64,000 nucleotides of DNA from Archegozetes longisetosus (GCA_018873245.2 JAEMBT020000002.1:11134001-11198000), one strand, 5' to 3'. Positions 1 to 13,000 are shown, counted from the stretch's first letter. The notes: a model not told the origin generated them from the letters alone. Made by a program: numbers and translations.

Positions 1-309
1 GTAATTGGTGTGATTCGGTCTATTGGTATCAGTTCTATGAATAGGTATCTGACAAACTAAATGCAGTGCATTTTGATGCAAGACATTGGTCTTGTTTGGA
101 TTTCCGTTGCACTCAAAAAGAAGTATTCTTAAAAGCGGTTTCATTGCAAACTTCGCAGCCAAATGAAGCGCAGATTCATACAAATCTGTTATGGACTCAT
201 TTGCATCGAAACTCTTGAGAAGCTCGGTGTGTTTTTCAATTATTTGAAGTGATGCGTATTCATCACCGTTCTCTAAATATTTGCGTAATTTAGCGTTAGT
301 TCCACCCAT
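1..309 (-). CDS. ANKIB1: ANKIB1-like ankyrin repeat/IBR E3 ubiquitin ligase, first coding exon (partial)
   Basis: An ATG at 309-307 opens a frame of 103 codons that stays open to the window edge, so only the N-terminus is present. It starts MGGTNAKLRKYLENGDE, closely matching the MGNTATKFRKALINGDE start I recall for vertebrate ANKIB1. It continues into ankyrin-type sequence: SALHLAAKF, then GNPNKTN and NALHLVCQ, where the vertebrate protein has TPLHYAARHG, GNPNKRN and SMHLLC. In known family members the ankyrin repeats precede a RING-IBR-RING module that transfers ubiquitin through a RING2 cysteine, as in Ariadne-type ligases. That catalytic part would lie to the left, outside the window. The gene runs in the same direction as the next gene, whose stop is 1.6 kb upstream of this ATG. 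Assignment is by recognition of the N-terminus, so orthology is likely but the catalytic domain is unseen. Confidence 0.88.
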   Translation of the reverse strand, partial: MGGTNAKLRKYLENGDEYASLQIIEKHTELLKSFDANESITDLYESALHLAAKFAMKPLLRILLFECNGNPNKTNVLHQNALHLVCQIPIHRTDTNRPNHTNY

Positions 310-1920
310 TGTTTCGTCAGTTTCAAACTTAAGGTTCAGTAAATTTGAGCCATTAGAACATTACTTGATTTGTGATTCAAACAGATTATTGATTGACTTT
401 TGCTTTCACTCAAATCTCAGTAATCGAAGCAAATTTGATTCAATTTGTACCATAAATCAAAGCATTAGACGTTATAAACATTATGGTTTTGTCGTTTGCG
501 AGCATCACTAAAGCATCTCTCGATTACATCCTAACAACAATGGATGCAATCGAAAAACTGCTCAGAACAAGGACACAAAAGGGCACAAACGAGTCGAGAG
601 ACTCAACCTCTCAATACAAAGATATTGCGCCCAAAGTCTTATCGACTAAGAAAAAATGACACAGTTTTGAACAATTTGTAAAGAGAAACGACGTTAACTT
701 TGCTGATATTCTATTTTGATTAGTAATTAAGCTAAGTTTACTTTAATTATTTTCAAATGGAAGGGAATACGGGTGAAACAAGGTTTAAGCCCTTCTTATT
801 TGCAAAGTTTGAACACAATATTTTGTAGGCATGCCTTGTATTTAGTCTTATAATGTGATAGCTCTCAGTATCAGATTCCGCATTCGTCATACGAATAAAT
901 CAAAATGTTGAATTACTTGTTTTTAAGTGATCTCATTTTTAAGGCTAAAAAAGCAGACTATTTATAAGAAAGAACAATCAGAAAAATAACTGAATACGCT
1001 TCAATTATTATGAACCAATTTTCTGTATTACTGAAAAGAAAATTTAGAGATTCTTGTTTCAAAGCGAGACTAATATTCCAGTGAAGCGTCCTTTAAAGCG
1101 TATCAGTGCATAGGCATTATTCAATTCAATGTGACTTTGGTTTGAAACCTACACAAGTATTTCGATTCAGAATCAGAGTCAGATTCTGGAGCCGTTTGGA
1201 TTGCAAACATATGAATCGTCATAAAATTGAAAATTGATTCGCTTAGAAGCTATATTGATTAATAATTGCAAGCATTAAAACGATTAAATTGACTTTCAAG
1301 TTTTAGATTGACGTAACTGATAAGAAACTATAAATAGTGATTATACCTCTTATTATAATGTTAAGTACAGGTATGGTTAGAGTAAACAATGTTTTGCCAT
1401 CAAGTAATAAATATGAATCCATCAACAGTTAATAAGTGAGTGACGAATAAGTACTCTTACTCAATATTGTTGAGTAATATTCTCCTAGTTTGGATGGTTA
1501 TTAAGCATAAATATGATCTCAAGTAATGAGATATATGAATAAGTTGGGTCTGTTAAGGGAAAAATGTTAGTAAATATGGAATGACGCTAGCGCAATTACA
1601 ATTGTGTAACACAACATAACATAAAAGCGTCAAACAATTTAATAGAAACATTAGGAAAAAAACATGAAAAAATATCAAACAATCAAAATAAGATATAGAA
1701 ACTAAAAATTTTATTAACATAGTTGCCATATGGTGTGACTTGAAGAGATTAATGCATTAAACTTTAAAACTAATGCATTCAGACACAAATGAGCATTAAT
1801 AGAGTAATATTAGATGACTAGTTTTTATTTAATTTAAGTTTAGTGTTGTTTGAACTTTCTATTAAAAATATAATCTATAAAAAAAAACTATTAAGTAAAA
1901 AAATACAGATTTGATTAAAT
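310..1920. other. Intergenic: ANKIB1-like 5' flank and 3' flank of the YWTD receptor gene
   Basis: AT-rich DNA with no ORF that looks coding. It should hold the 5' UTR and promoter of the ANKIB1-like gene (right of 309) and the 3' UTR of the YWTD receptor (left of 1921). Apart from the polyadenylation signal listed separately, I see no repeat or RNA gene in it. Confidence 0.6.
1824..1829 (-). promoter_or_regulatory. Putative AATAAA polyadenylation signal of the YWTD receptor gene
   Basis: The plus strand reads tttatt, which is AATAAA on the minus strand, 92 nt past the receptor's stop codon. Position and orientation fit a poly(A) signal. In AT-rich DNA such a hexamer also arises by chance, so confidence is moderate. 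Confidence 0.5.
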
Positions 1921-3972
1921 TCAAGTTAACAATTTATAAGTACTCAAACAAATTCCTCTTTCGATGCATTCGTCTCTATCTTCGCAAGAGTTGCACGTTT
2001 GCCTAATAGGACAACCCGAACAAAACCTCTGCTGATCTATAAAACCATTGTTGCTAAATGAACCTAAATCTTCGATGCAAACTGTCTTGCTGAGACTTTG
2101 ACTGGGGATAAGTTTACTTTTGTCATTAGTTAACCTGTTCCTCACTTGACAAGTATTTCGTTTGATTTGGTTTCTATTGGCTCTTTTTGTTCTTAAACAA
2201 TAACTTATTAGTAAAACTATTGAACAAATTAAAGTCAAACAAATAGGTCCGGAAACAAGTAGAACAAAGTATTTAGAGTAGAAGTTGTTTTGGTTGTTAT
2301 TGTTATTAATTAAATCGGAAGCAGTCAAACGATAATCAGTGGTGTTTTGCAAATTTTCAACCGACTCGTTGCTAACGGCATAATCAACAAGAGTAGAGAT
2401 ATTCGAGAGCAAAGTGTGTGGTGTCTGTTGTTGACAAGTAAAGAACTTTCTTGTAACAACCTTGAAATCTAGAATTCCAGGACTTTCGATGAGGACTACC
2501 TTTGCAGTTAGAGTCGATCTGATAACTGAAGTGAGTTTGTACTGATCGCTCATATAAATGGCTTCATCAGACAAATCCAAAGCGTAGTTGTTTTGCATTT
2601 TTTTGTTTGAAAGAACCACTTCATTAGTTTGATCGAAATAATATTTTCTAAAAATGTTTCCATCGGAATCAGACCAATATAAGTGACTGTGGGCTGTATC
2701 GACAGCTAATGCCCTTGGCTTTGATGAGCACATTCTTGTTATACTAGTGTTACTCATAGATATGTGAATGTGTGCGATACACGTCCAATTCTCAATCCAA
2801 AACAAAACTTGTGATTTGCTATCAATCGCTATATCCACAGGACGTGAAATATTAGACAAAAAATGTTCGCAAGTATTGGTTTTAATTTGAAATAAGTCAA
2901 TTCTTTCGAATTGATACGAGGCTATAAAAACATTTGCGTTGGTGCGGTCAACTGCTAGTCTTATATGGTTCCCAAAATCCATTTGCAATAGTTTAGTCAT
3001 CTTAGTCAAATACGGATTTTCGTGATTGAGCTGAACAACTCCACTATAAATTGTTTGACGGGAAACATCGCACCAAATGAAAACATTGTCACACAAATCG
3101 CTGTCATAGTAATAGTCAATAGCAGTTATTTTTCTTCGATTCAATTTATCAGAATCTGCCGCATCAAAGTTTAGTAATATTTTTGAAGAATGTAGAGTTG
3201 AGTTAGAGCTCCAAATTCGAAGAGATTCCCAAGAGCTCAATATTATGACATCCTCGTCAAGAGCTAACAAACCAAATGCATTAAAATAGATTCAGTACTT
3301 ATATTGAGAAATAACAAGTTTTTAATTTGATGTCCCGGTATTTCAATGCGAGACATATATAGTCATAAACATTATAATACATTATAGTATAAATCTATAG
3401 CCGCTATCGAGATATCCGCTCAAAACCAATTCCTTTCCAATACTTTTTACAATTATTGTGACAAAACTAAACAATCACTCAAATTATAGACCAATATCCT
3501 GTTCATTTTGATTCAATATTTATTGTTGTTTAGACTCAAATAACGAACAGTTTATCAAATTGTTAATAAGTTTTAGCATTTTTTGAGAAAGTATTTAATT
3601 ATATTGATAGCAAAACATTAGTTTAGTTTTGAATTAGTATCTGATCAGCAAAACTATTTAATCAATACAACTAGAGATAAGATGTAACACTTTGCAAAGT
3701 AAATAACAGATAATACAATTCAACGAGAATTTAGGGTCACATTCAATACTAAAATATAAATAAACTTGGATTAAGAATACCAAAAGTCTTAACTAAAACT
3801 TACATTCATTTGCGTAGAGCGAAGATTTGAAAAACTTTTGGTCATCTACTGAGTGAACACTTTTTGATGGAGTATAATTAGCACAAATTATGTGATTATA
3901 AATTAATAATAATATAAAAAATGTATATGTTTTGGAAAAACTGAATGAAGTTAACATTGGAAGTGAGCACAT
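1921..3972 (-). CDS. Single-pass YWTD (LDLR class B) propeller receptor, cueball-like, lacking EGF repeats
   Basis: Two coding exons on the minus strand: 3804-3972 and 1921-3263. The donor at 3803 reads GTAAGT; the acceptor ends in TAG at 3264. The phase-1 junction joins cleanly, giving 503 residues from the ATG at 3972. The N-terminus has a hydrophobic run (FFILLLIY) ending near IICA, a plausible signal peptide. The body holds LDLR class B-type units (LYWSDSDGNI and LFWIENW, with the PRALAVD and PVDIAID spacers), so one beta-propeller is expected. A membrane span follows near residues 370-395 (YFVLLVSGPICLTLICSIVL), then a basic, cysteine-rich cytoplasmic tail. Drosophila Cueball, as I recall it, also pairs one propeller with a span and a cysteine-bearing tail, but it has EGF repeats before the membrane and this protein has none. 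A divergent LDLR-family receptor is the safe reading; 'cueball' is inference. Confidence 0.75.
3264..3803 (-). other. Intron of the YWTD receptor gene
   Basis: 540 bp AT-rich intron with a GTAAGT donor and TAG acceptor. The split codon (T + CT, serine) restores the frame across the junction. Nothing else is evident in it. Confidence 0.8.
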
Positions 3973-6578
3973 GGTGTACGTGACTATTAATACTATTAAC
4001 AAATGCAATAAAACTGATAAGTTCAATGTGTATAATAAAATCGGTCTCTCTTCTAGGCTCAGACTCAAAGCGTCGTCTCCAGCAACACAAATACTGTCTC
4101 TCTATTTGATGCTGGCTCTCATTGAGCTGAGAATCCGATTTGGCTGAAAAACATGTTAAATCTTTTTTAGATTTCCTCCTTTGTTATGACGTTTTTTATT
4201 ATTACATAATTACAGTCTATTTTAGCTCTCAATGACGTTTTAAAGGTTATCTAAAGGTGTTCTCCATCTATTGGTTAACATGTGTCACATGAGAAGCACA
4301 TGATTTGTAAAAGTGTTTAAGTAATTTAAAGACATTGAGTGATATAACATTTCGATGAATTTTAAAATGTAAAATTTTCAAAAACTTGATTATTTGAATT
4401 TTAGGCGATTCTGCGCTTTACCGTCATTTTTCGTCTTATGAATAAAACTTTGTTTTTTAGTTAAGATTTTTTTAAACACTATTCATCAATAAATTTAAAT
4501 CTTGAATCGATCATATTCCTGAAAACTAACGTTGACTTTTGATAACTAGATTCAAATCTTGGATTAAACGAGTAGATATCTTGTTTGTTTTAACTTTATT
4601 TACCCAAACATTCCGTTGTAAACATTAATTTTTAACATTTTACAATAGATTTGCTGGAGTATCAACAATATCAAATTTTAGTTAAGATTCAAGTTAGCTA
4701 TTGTAATTATAGCCCGATTCTAAAACTCGATCATAGATTAACTTTTATGCTTAAGATTAGTATTAAACTGATCTAAATGAGGATCATTTAAAAGAATGCT
4801 TTCATAATCGATTAGTTACATTATTCTAGGAATTAGATCAGAGGTAATCTAATAGTGGAGTTGTGCACATCTGCATACTTGTAATCGATCGATAATACCT
4901 TATGTTAAATTAATTATGAACAAAACCCGTTTTTAAAATGATCTCTCAATTGAGTTTTAATTACATTAATTCAAAACTTAAATCTGTTGGCAACAACCTT
5001 GATTCAATGTTTTAATATTCGGCCTCGCATTTTAGGTCGACATAGTTTCGATATCATCTTAGAGGTAAGATTAAAATCATTTACAGGTTTTTCCATCAAA
5101 CGATAGAAAAGCTTCACTAACTTAAGTTTAAATTTAAATGATTCTACAGTCAATTTTAATATTATTAAAAGATAGAGAGGGATCAAAGGCAAGCATCAAT
5201 GAACTCATTGTAAATGTATTGTTACTAGTTTGATTAAAAAATAACATAATATTACGTAAGAAGACCTATAATACCTGTAATTACATGTATGAGTAGTAGT
5301 GCAATAATCTTATAAGAGGTACAGTGACTGACAAACGAGTAACTGTTACTCTAAATATATAAATGTTGAGAAGGCCCAACATTTTGCAGCAAAGGCAGCC
5401 ACTCACAAAAATAGTTTTGACTTTCCACTTCTGCTTAAAATAAGCTTTCATTTCTTTTCACTCTATTACATGAGTTTATTCACTCATTTTTGATTTACAA
5501 GTGAAGCATTCTTACTTTAGTGACTACATAATCAGTTGTCTCTTAACATGCTTTAATTTGAAACCTAAAACAGCAAACATTAACTGAAGCAAACGTAAAC
5601 TTTTCTCATGATTATAAAATATGCAAATACGAAGTTCATTAAGCTGGGCAAATTTGACTTTATTTATTTAAATCTTTCTACAAGTGCAGTCACATAAGTA
5701 TAATATAAATACAAAATCATTTTTATAGTTTGACTCAATTTATTATATATTATAAATTATATTTTTGGCACAATTTACAGGAATATAACATTACTTTGTA
5801 AAAATTCACAATATTTTCAAGTTCAGAGAAATTGTCTTATGTGAGACACCAACTGAATGATTAAAGAGCTCTTTTTCCTGATACTAAAATGTTAGATAGA
5901 ATCATCTATCTTGTAATAAAAGGTAAATCATATAAAGTATACAAATGTTTAAACTTATATTAAAAACTTTGTTCTCATTTGATCTAGTATTGAGTTAAAG
6001 TAAAAATTAAATTTGTTCATTAATCCATTTGCGTCAAATAGATGTTAAACATCGTTAAAGTTATCATTTTGTACATAAGAAACTTTCAAATGAGTAAAAG
6101 TCTAAAATTCTATTCATTTCAATAGTTTTAAGTTTGAATGATTTGAATAAAGTTTCGAAAGTTGAGCTCAAATAGAGAAGAATAATTTTCGAAATTAACC
6201 ATTCGATTGTAAATTTTCTTAAGAGCTGATAGAATAAATTATTTTGGCCGAATCAAAAGCTATATACAAAATAAACAATGAATCCATCGATTAATACTTA
6301 GCATTTTTACACTTTTCAAAGAGTATTATCCATTTTGATGAAGTACTCTTACTATAATGTGATTTAGCTCTAATTTTAAAGTAATATCAGGTAAATAAAT
6401 GATAACAGCCTAAGGATTCTATTAAAATCATAACTGATCGTCGAATTAACCGGTAAATAGTATTCATCATAAAACCTGTTAATACAATGAGAACAACACT
6501 AGCTCTATATGATTGACAAATTTCAATGGTCAAGACTAATTCAGACGCGAACTAATAAAATCAATGATTAAATGCACT
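3973..6578. other. Intergenic: YWTD receptor 5' flank and LRP1 3' UTR side
   Basis: About 2.6 kb of AT-rich DNA between the receptor's ATG and the LRP1 stop codon. The receptor's reading frame stays open upstream of its ATG to about 4068, encoding a second hydrophobic stretch, but there is no ATG there. No repeat or RNA gene is visible. Confidence 0.6.
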
Positions 6579-7066
6579 CTAAGCTAAAGGATGAAGACCT
6601 TTGTATAGCACTTCGCTTGAATCTTCATTCGTATTAATCTCACTGTCGGATATCAATAAAGTCCGTTTCTCTTCCTCAGCATTTTGCTGGTATTCATACA
6701 TTGGATTTGTGAAATTTGTACTCTACAAAAAATAGTGAATCAATGCATATCCTTTTACGTCAAAGCAAATCAATCAAAGTTTTATTTTATATTTTTCAGC
6801 TTTTTATTCTACTGTAAAGATTGAATGAATAGAAGTTACCTTCTCATTAACTTCAATGCTAAACGAACGACTCAAAGCATCGGTAGGACTGGCGTCCTCG
6901 TCGAAATCCTCTCCACCAAACATTGGATTACTTATTTCAACATTAGCTGAACTTTCTTCCATTCTTCTGTGCATAAACGCGCGATTGCTGCAAACATAAA
7001 TATTATTAAACAAGAAGTAAATTTAAACACCAAAGAACCTGATGAGCATTACCTTCTTCTGATTCG
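6579..7066 (-). other. LRP1: LRP1 cytoplasmic tail with NPMF, NPMY and dileucine motifs
   Basis: Encoded by the end of 7053-7241 and exons 6840-6987 and 6579-6722. NVEISNPMF (codons 6918-6929) aligns with human NVEIGNPTY; FTNPMY (6696-6707) aligns with FTNPVY; EKRTLL aligns with EKRELL. The tail ends PLA then stop, as in human. Such motifs recruit PTB-domain adaptors and clathrin adaptors. The proximal motif has Phe instead of Tyr. Confidence 0.88.
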
Positions 7067-10000
7067 ATAAGTGAATATACCAATGAAAATGGCCAAAGAG
7101 AGTATTAAAATGATGGCTAATGGTATCACAGTTATTAATATCCATTTAGTAGTATTGTCTAAAGAGTCTGAGTCTGACTCCAACTCTGTAGCTCTCAAAA
7201 TAAGATTTTCGCATCGAAGACCTGTAAAACCTTTGGCACATCTGAAGACAAAATTTTTAAAAAGTTAGCATATTTGACAAATCATTGAAAACTAATGAGA
7301 TAATGAAAATAAAAAGCAAACACTAACAAACAAGCAGGAACTAGGTCTGAATTGTCTGCTGGCACGCAAGTGCCGCCATTGAAACAAAATGCCTTGCAGT
7401 TAACGCTAGTCTCGCATCTGAAGCCTGTCCAACCTTTGGGACAACTACATTACGTGGAACCGAAATAAATCAAATTAAGAACCAAACATAAAACTTGATA
7501 TATAGAGTCGTAAAATCTAGGAATACATACGTGCACATGGGATTCATTTCTCTGCTGTCAGGTACAGAACAAGTACCGCCGTGTAAACAGTAAGCATTGC
7601 ATATGGGACTTGTTTCGATCTCACATAAGGGACCGCTCCATCCAACTGTACATTTACAATAAGGTTCCCTTTCAGGACTTAGTTCGCACTGTCCCCCGTT
7701 ATGACACGTCACTTCGTCGCATGATTTTGCGATAAATCGTTCACAAAATGCTCCCATGAAGTGAGGCCGACACAAGCAAGTGTTGTGTCCTTGTTCTGAC
7801 TTTGTTAATATACAAGTGCCTCCATTACGACAGCCACACAAGTTTTGTTCGCACCGCTTTCCCTGATACCCGATCGGACAAACGCACATTGTTTTTTTAG
7901 CATTTCTTTGACACGTTCCTCCATTAAGACATGTTTCTTTACAGCTGTCTTGATCGCACTTTTTGCCACTATATCCAGTAAAACACGAACATTGAGGCAT
8001 ACCGGCAATGATTGTGCAATTACCATGATCGCAATAGTTGTCACACAATGACTCGTGACACCTATCACCTGAATAACCTAGAACAAACAGTTTACAAATT
8101 ACTCACTGAGTACCTCTGTGAAAATTTTATATCAATAGAAAATCAATTGAATCAGACCTGGAGGACAATGACAAGTAAAGGTTTGATCTTCATTCTTTCT
8201 ACAGTGACCAGAATTTTCACATTTCAGTGAATGACAATTTTGACACTTTTGTCCGAAAAAGTCTGAAAGACATACGCACTGAGGCACACCATACTCGACA
8301 TGACACGTACCACCGTTTAGACAAAAGTTATCACAAATATGGGCTGGAGTTTCACATCTTTCACCGATCCATTCTGAAGGACATTCGCACTTGAGAAGCG
8401 GATGATTAGGATTATTGCTATTGACCATGAGATCGGGATAACAGTGGCCTTTGTTTTTACAATATGCCGAACATCGATATCTATCGCAAAGCGGTCCGTC
8501 AAAGCCTGGAGGACAGCGACATCTCGGACTGTCATCGCTCTCGTAATAACATGTTCCACCATTAAGACAATCCAGATCACATTTATTAACTGTTGGACTA
8601 TTGTTTGGTGTGCAGACCACAGAACTTCCGTCTTCACCGACTGGAGTCTCAGTCATATCATTACTGCACAAACAAATTGCTTTCGAAGGTGTTTGTGCCA
8701 CACATAGAGCTCCTTCTCCGCAATGTTTATTGAGACAGGGAGTATCGATATTACGGTTTTGTTTGTTTTCCTGAACAATCACCACATCGCTCGCTTTGTT
8801 CAATCCTCTTACCAAGTAAGTGATGTTTCCGCGACCGAATTTGTTCATTCGGAAGATTGCATTATTGTGAAAAGTGCTGACATATACATAATCTTCGAAA
8901 ACTTCAATTTTATAGGGCTTTTCTTCAGATTTATTGAACGTTTTAACAACATGTCGAAACTTTCCATCGATATCAACAGTTTCGATGGTAGCTGCCTTTG
9001 GATCAGTCCAATAGATACGATTTGCCGGATAATCTATAGCCAATCCTGTCGGCCAATGAAGATTTCTTTCAACTAAAGTTTTTCTCATACTTCCGTCGAG
9101 TCGCGATCTCTCAATCTTAGCATTTCGGCCCCAATCAGTCCAAAACAAATAGCCTGACTTTGGTTCAACAATGATATCGTGTGGCTGATCTAAATCGTCA
9201 CTAATCAATGTTCTTTGAACTGATCCGTCGATTGTAGAAATAGTGATCGTACCCGAGCCCGCATCGATCCAATAGACATTTTTTCCAATCCAATCAACGG
9301 CAATACCTCGCGATGCAATCAAACCTGAAGCTATTGCTACTGGTTGTGAAGAACTTTGAACAGTATCTCTCTTCTTTCTTTTATCCTCAATCATTGGCGC
9401 ATCAAATCTATAAACACTTCTGGTATGAAAACTAGTCCAGAAGAGCGTCACCTTATCCGTTTCATACATCACATCGAATGAATCGATTCGACTCGCTTTG
9501 GAAACATTCGAAAGAATGTCAATCAGTTCTTGAACAGAAGACTTGTAAGGATTAACTTTTCTCAATCCGCTTTCACTCGCAACGAGTAGGAGTGCGGGCT
9601 CTCCCAATGCAGTACATGATGTGTTGTCGATGAATGACTTTGAATAACCATTAGTACAGGTACACGAATGATTTCCTGCCTTTTTGGTCAAACAAAGTTG
9701 AGAACAAGTGCCGAAATGACATACAGATAAGTCGCAATTCTCTTCATCGCTGTTGTCATTGCAGTCATTGTTTCCATCGCATACATTATCCGAATCAATG
9801 CAACGATTGTTAGAACATTGAAACTGTTTGGGCGAACAATGTCTGTGATGCATACAAAAGACTGAGTCTTCATCTGATTTGTCTCCACATGAATCTCTTC
9901 CATCACAAACTTTGTCATTTGAAATACAAATATTATTTTTGCACCTGAACCTTCCAGGAGGACAGGCTACTGTAGAGCAACGGGAGTCTTCATCGCTATT

Positions 10001-13000
10001 ATCACCGCAGTCATCCTCTCCTGCGATTTTTGTAGTAGTTCATAAATAATTAATTTAATAAAACAGAATTCAATACTAATTCATACCATCGCAACGCCAC
10101 AGAGCACTAACACATTGACCATTGTCGCAGAGGAACTCCGATGCCATGCAAGTATGGCCACAGTTCTTCTCATCAGATGCATCAGGACAGTCAGCATCGC
10201 CTATCAATTTATATAAAAACTTATTAATCATAATTAAAACTAAACCTGGAGAATTTTGATAAAACTATACTAACCGTCACACTTCCAGTTATTTAAAATG
10301 CAAAAATTGCTATCATGACAATGAAATTCTCTTGGAGTACAAGTGACATTGCAGTTCACTTCGTCACTCTTGTCTTCGCAATTATATTCTCCGTTACATC
10401 TCCACGAAGATCGTATACAACGACCATTAGAGCAACGGAATTCATCTTCAGAACAGTCTCTTGGTTTGCAATCTTGATTTTCATCACTATTATCCCCACA
10501 ATCATCTTCACCGTCACATTTCCAACGACCTGTCAGTTAAAATATTGATTAATTAATCGTTCATTTTTCATGAGGTAGGCTTTTTAGACAATCACATACC
10601 AGGAATACATTTATTATTATCACATTTGAAATAAGTTGAATTACAAGTTGATGATTTATCTTTACATGAAGCGGGCTCATCTTCTTGACCAGCACAATCA
10701 TAATCTCCGTCACATTTCCAACTAGAAGGTAAACAATTCTGATTAGATATCAACTCAAAAGATCAGATCATTTGGATATACTTCAATGGAATGCATCGAC
10801 CAGTTTCGCATTTGAAGTAGTTACTAGGACACACTCTACTCGTGCACGAATTCGGTTCGTCAGAACCATCTCCACAGTCATCATCACCTTTTTCAATTTG
10901 ATTCAAACAATAAAAACTTAGAATTTAAATTTAAAACCGTTTCTGAACTTATAAGACATACCATCGCATTGCCAAACTTGAGGAATACATCGATTGTTAG
11001 AACATTTAAACTGATTATTCATACAATTCTTCTCAGCTAAAAGAAAAACGATCGCAACATAGCAAATGAGGTCAAGTTTAAACAAATCTCATATCTTAAC
11101 GATTAGAATCAATGAACATAAATCTATTGTTTTTAATTCAAAACAGAAAAGTAGGATTTTATTATTGAAAATTATTTATTAATTCGAAGAAACATTTAAT
11201 TTCGAATTGATTGAAAATACGTTGTTATTGTGATAGAAAAACTTACGACAATTCAATTCGTCTTCTCTTCCAGGACAATCAATAAGTCCATCGCATCGAC
11301 TCGTCGCAATTATACAATGCGCCGCATTAGTTCCATTGGCTGGACATTTGAATTGACTCGGAAGACATGTGTGCTTATCTAAGTCAATGTCGAAAGTCAA
11401 AGGTTAACGGTTTAGAAAAATAGTATAAATCCAAGTTACCACAAGTTTCACAAATACTTACCACAGTTTCGTTCGTCGCTATTATCGCCGCATTGACTGA
11501 TGCCATCACACAATTGACTCGGACTAATGCAATTTGTATTTTGACACTGAAACTGTCCAGGACTGCAATGGAATTTGGGACAACTCGCAGGTTCGTCTGC
11601 AAAATTAATTTAATATTGACTTCCAGAGTTCATTAAAGTATTTATGATATCGAGATTTTGACATTTCAAAGTAGAAGCTAATTATTTCAAATTTGGAACA
11701 ACTTTTCTTATATACTTTACAAGACAAAACTCAAGTTTCCTCTGAGTCACAAGAACTTATGATTTAATATTTGATTTTAAAAATTAGGAAATCAAATAAT
11801 TGCTAAAGAGAAATAGGTTACTGACCCGATCCATCGCCACAATCGTCTTGAGTGTCTATTGAAATTTGAAAAAATGGAATGGATAACATTAGAACTGAAT
11901 CTAAACGGAGTGAAAATCAAAAATTAAAAAGTCAAAACTGACCGCATTTCCACCAAAATGGAATACAGTTGAAGGTTGTATGACATACAAATTGCGAAGT
12001 GGTGCAGTTGTTCTCACAAGAAACGCTGTCATTTTGGAGCACGTAATTTTCAGGACAGGCACAAACACTGCCGCCATTGGGCTTCAATAAGCACAAAGTA
12101 CTGCATTGCCCGTCTTCGCATGGATTTGGTGTCTGTAGTGGTAATTGTCTATAGGGGTGATAAATATGAAGATCCATTGGTCGATGGACTGTTGTCGTCA
12201 GAGTCGATACATTAGAACAATGATATTTATGGCAGTATTCGATGCCTTTAGTTTCCCAATCAGTCCAGTAGAGAGTATTTTCGAATACAGATAATGCAAA
12301 AATGTGATGAACCAAAACAGAAGTTTTGCGGCTAATCACTACTTGTCTGTGCAGTCCATTCAAGTCTGTTACTGCAATATAATCTTCGCGCGCGTCCGCA
12401 TAAAAGAGTTCTTTAGTGACATAATCAATGGTCAATGCATTGGGCCAACCGAGGCTTTCATTTATGATTATAGAGAACTCCGACCCATCCATTCCCGCTT
12501 TTCCGATGTAAGGGTTTTCGCCCCAATCGGTCCAAAATAAATATCTAATCATTGAATAGCAAAATTTAGGCTCTATTTCGATTCGCAATCTCGAACAGCT
12601 AAGTATTCAATTATTGGGCTTTTGTATAATTATTGAGTCAAACTTTAAACATAAGCAAAGCCACTGATTCAATTGATTTTCCTAACAGCTAACCTCATAT
12701 TTAGTATCTTAAGCAATAGAATGTCACTCAAACTGAAAAAGTGGTTGTAATATTGAAGCATTAGGGAAACTCAAAGCTCTAAATTCGAATTAGAATTATA
12801 CGAACCCTTCATATGGATTTAAGACTATAGCGCGCGGCTCTTCCAGGCCATCTCTTATTAAGATTTTTCGGAATCTTCCATCTAATTTTGAAACTTCGAT
12901 CGTATCTTTTCCTTTGTCGCACCAGTACAAATTTCTACCAATCCAATCAACAGCAATGCCGTCGGGACTTTGTACAGTGGCTGAATGTAGCAGTTGTTCT

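Noticed and set aside
8317-8707. Long ORFs on both strands overlapping the LRP1 EGF and propeller exons
   Set aside because: Shadow frames of the real LRP1 exon 8158-10020.
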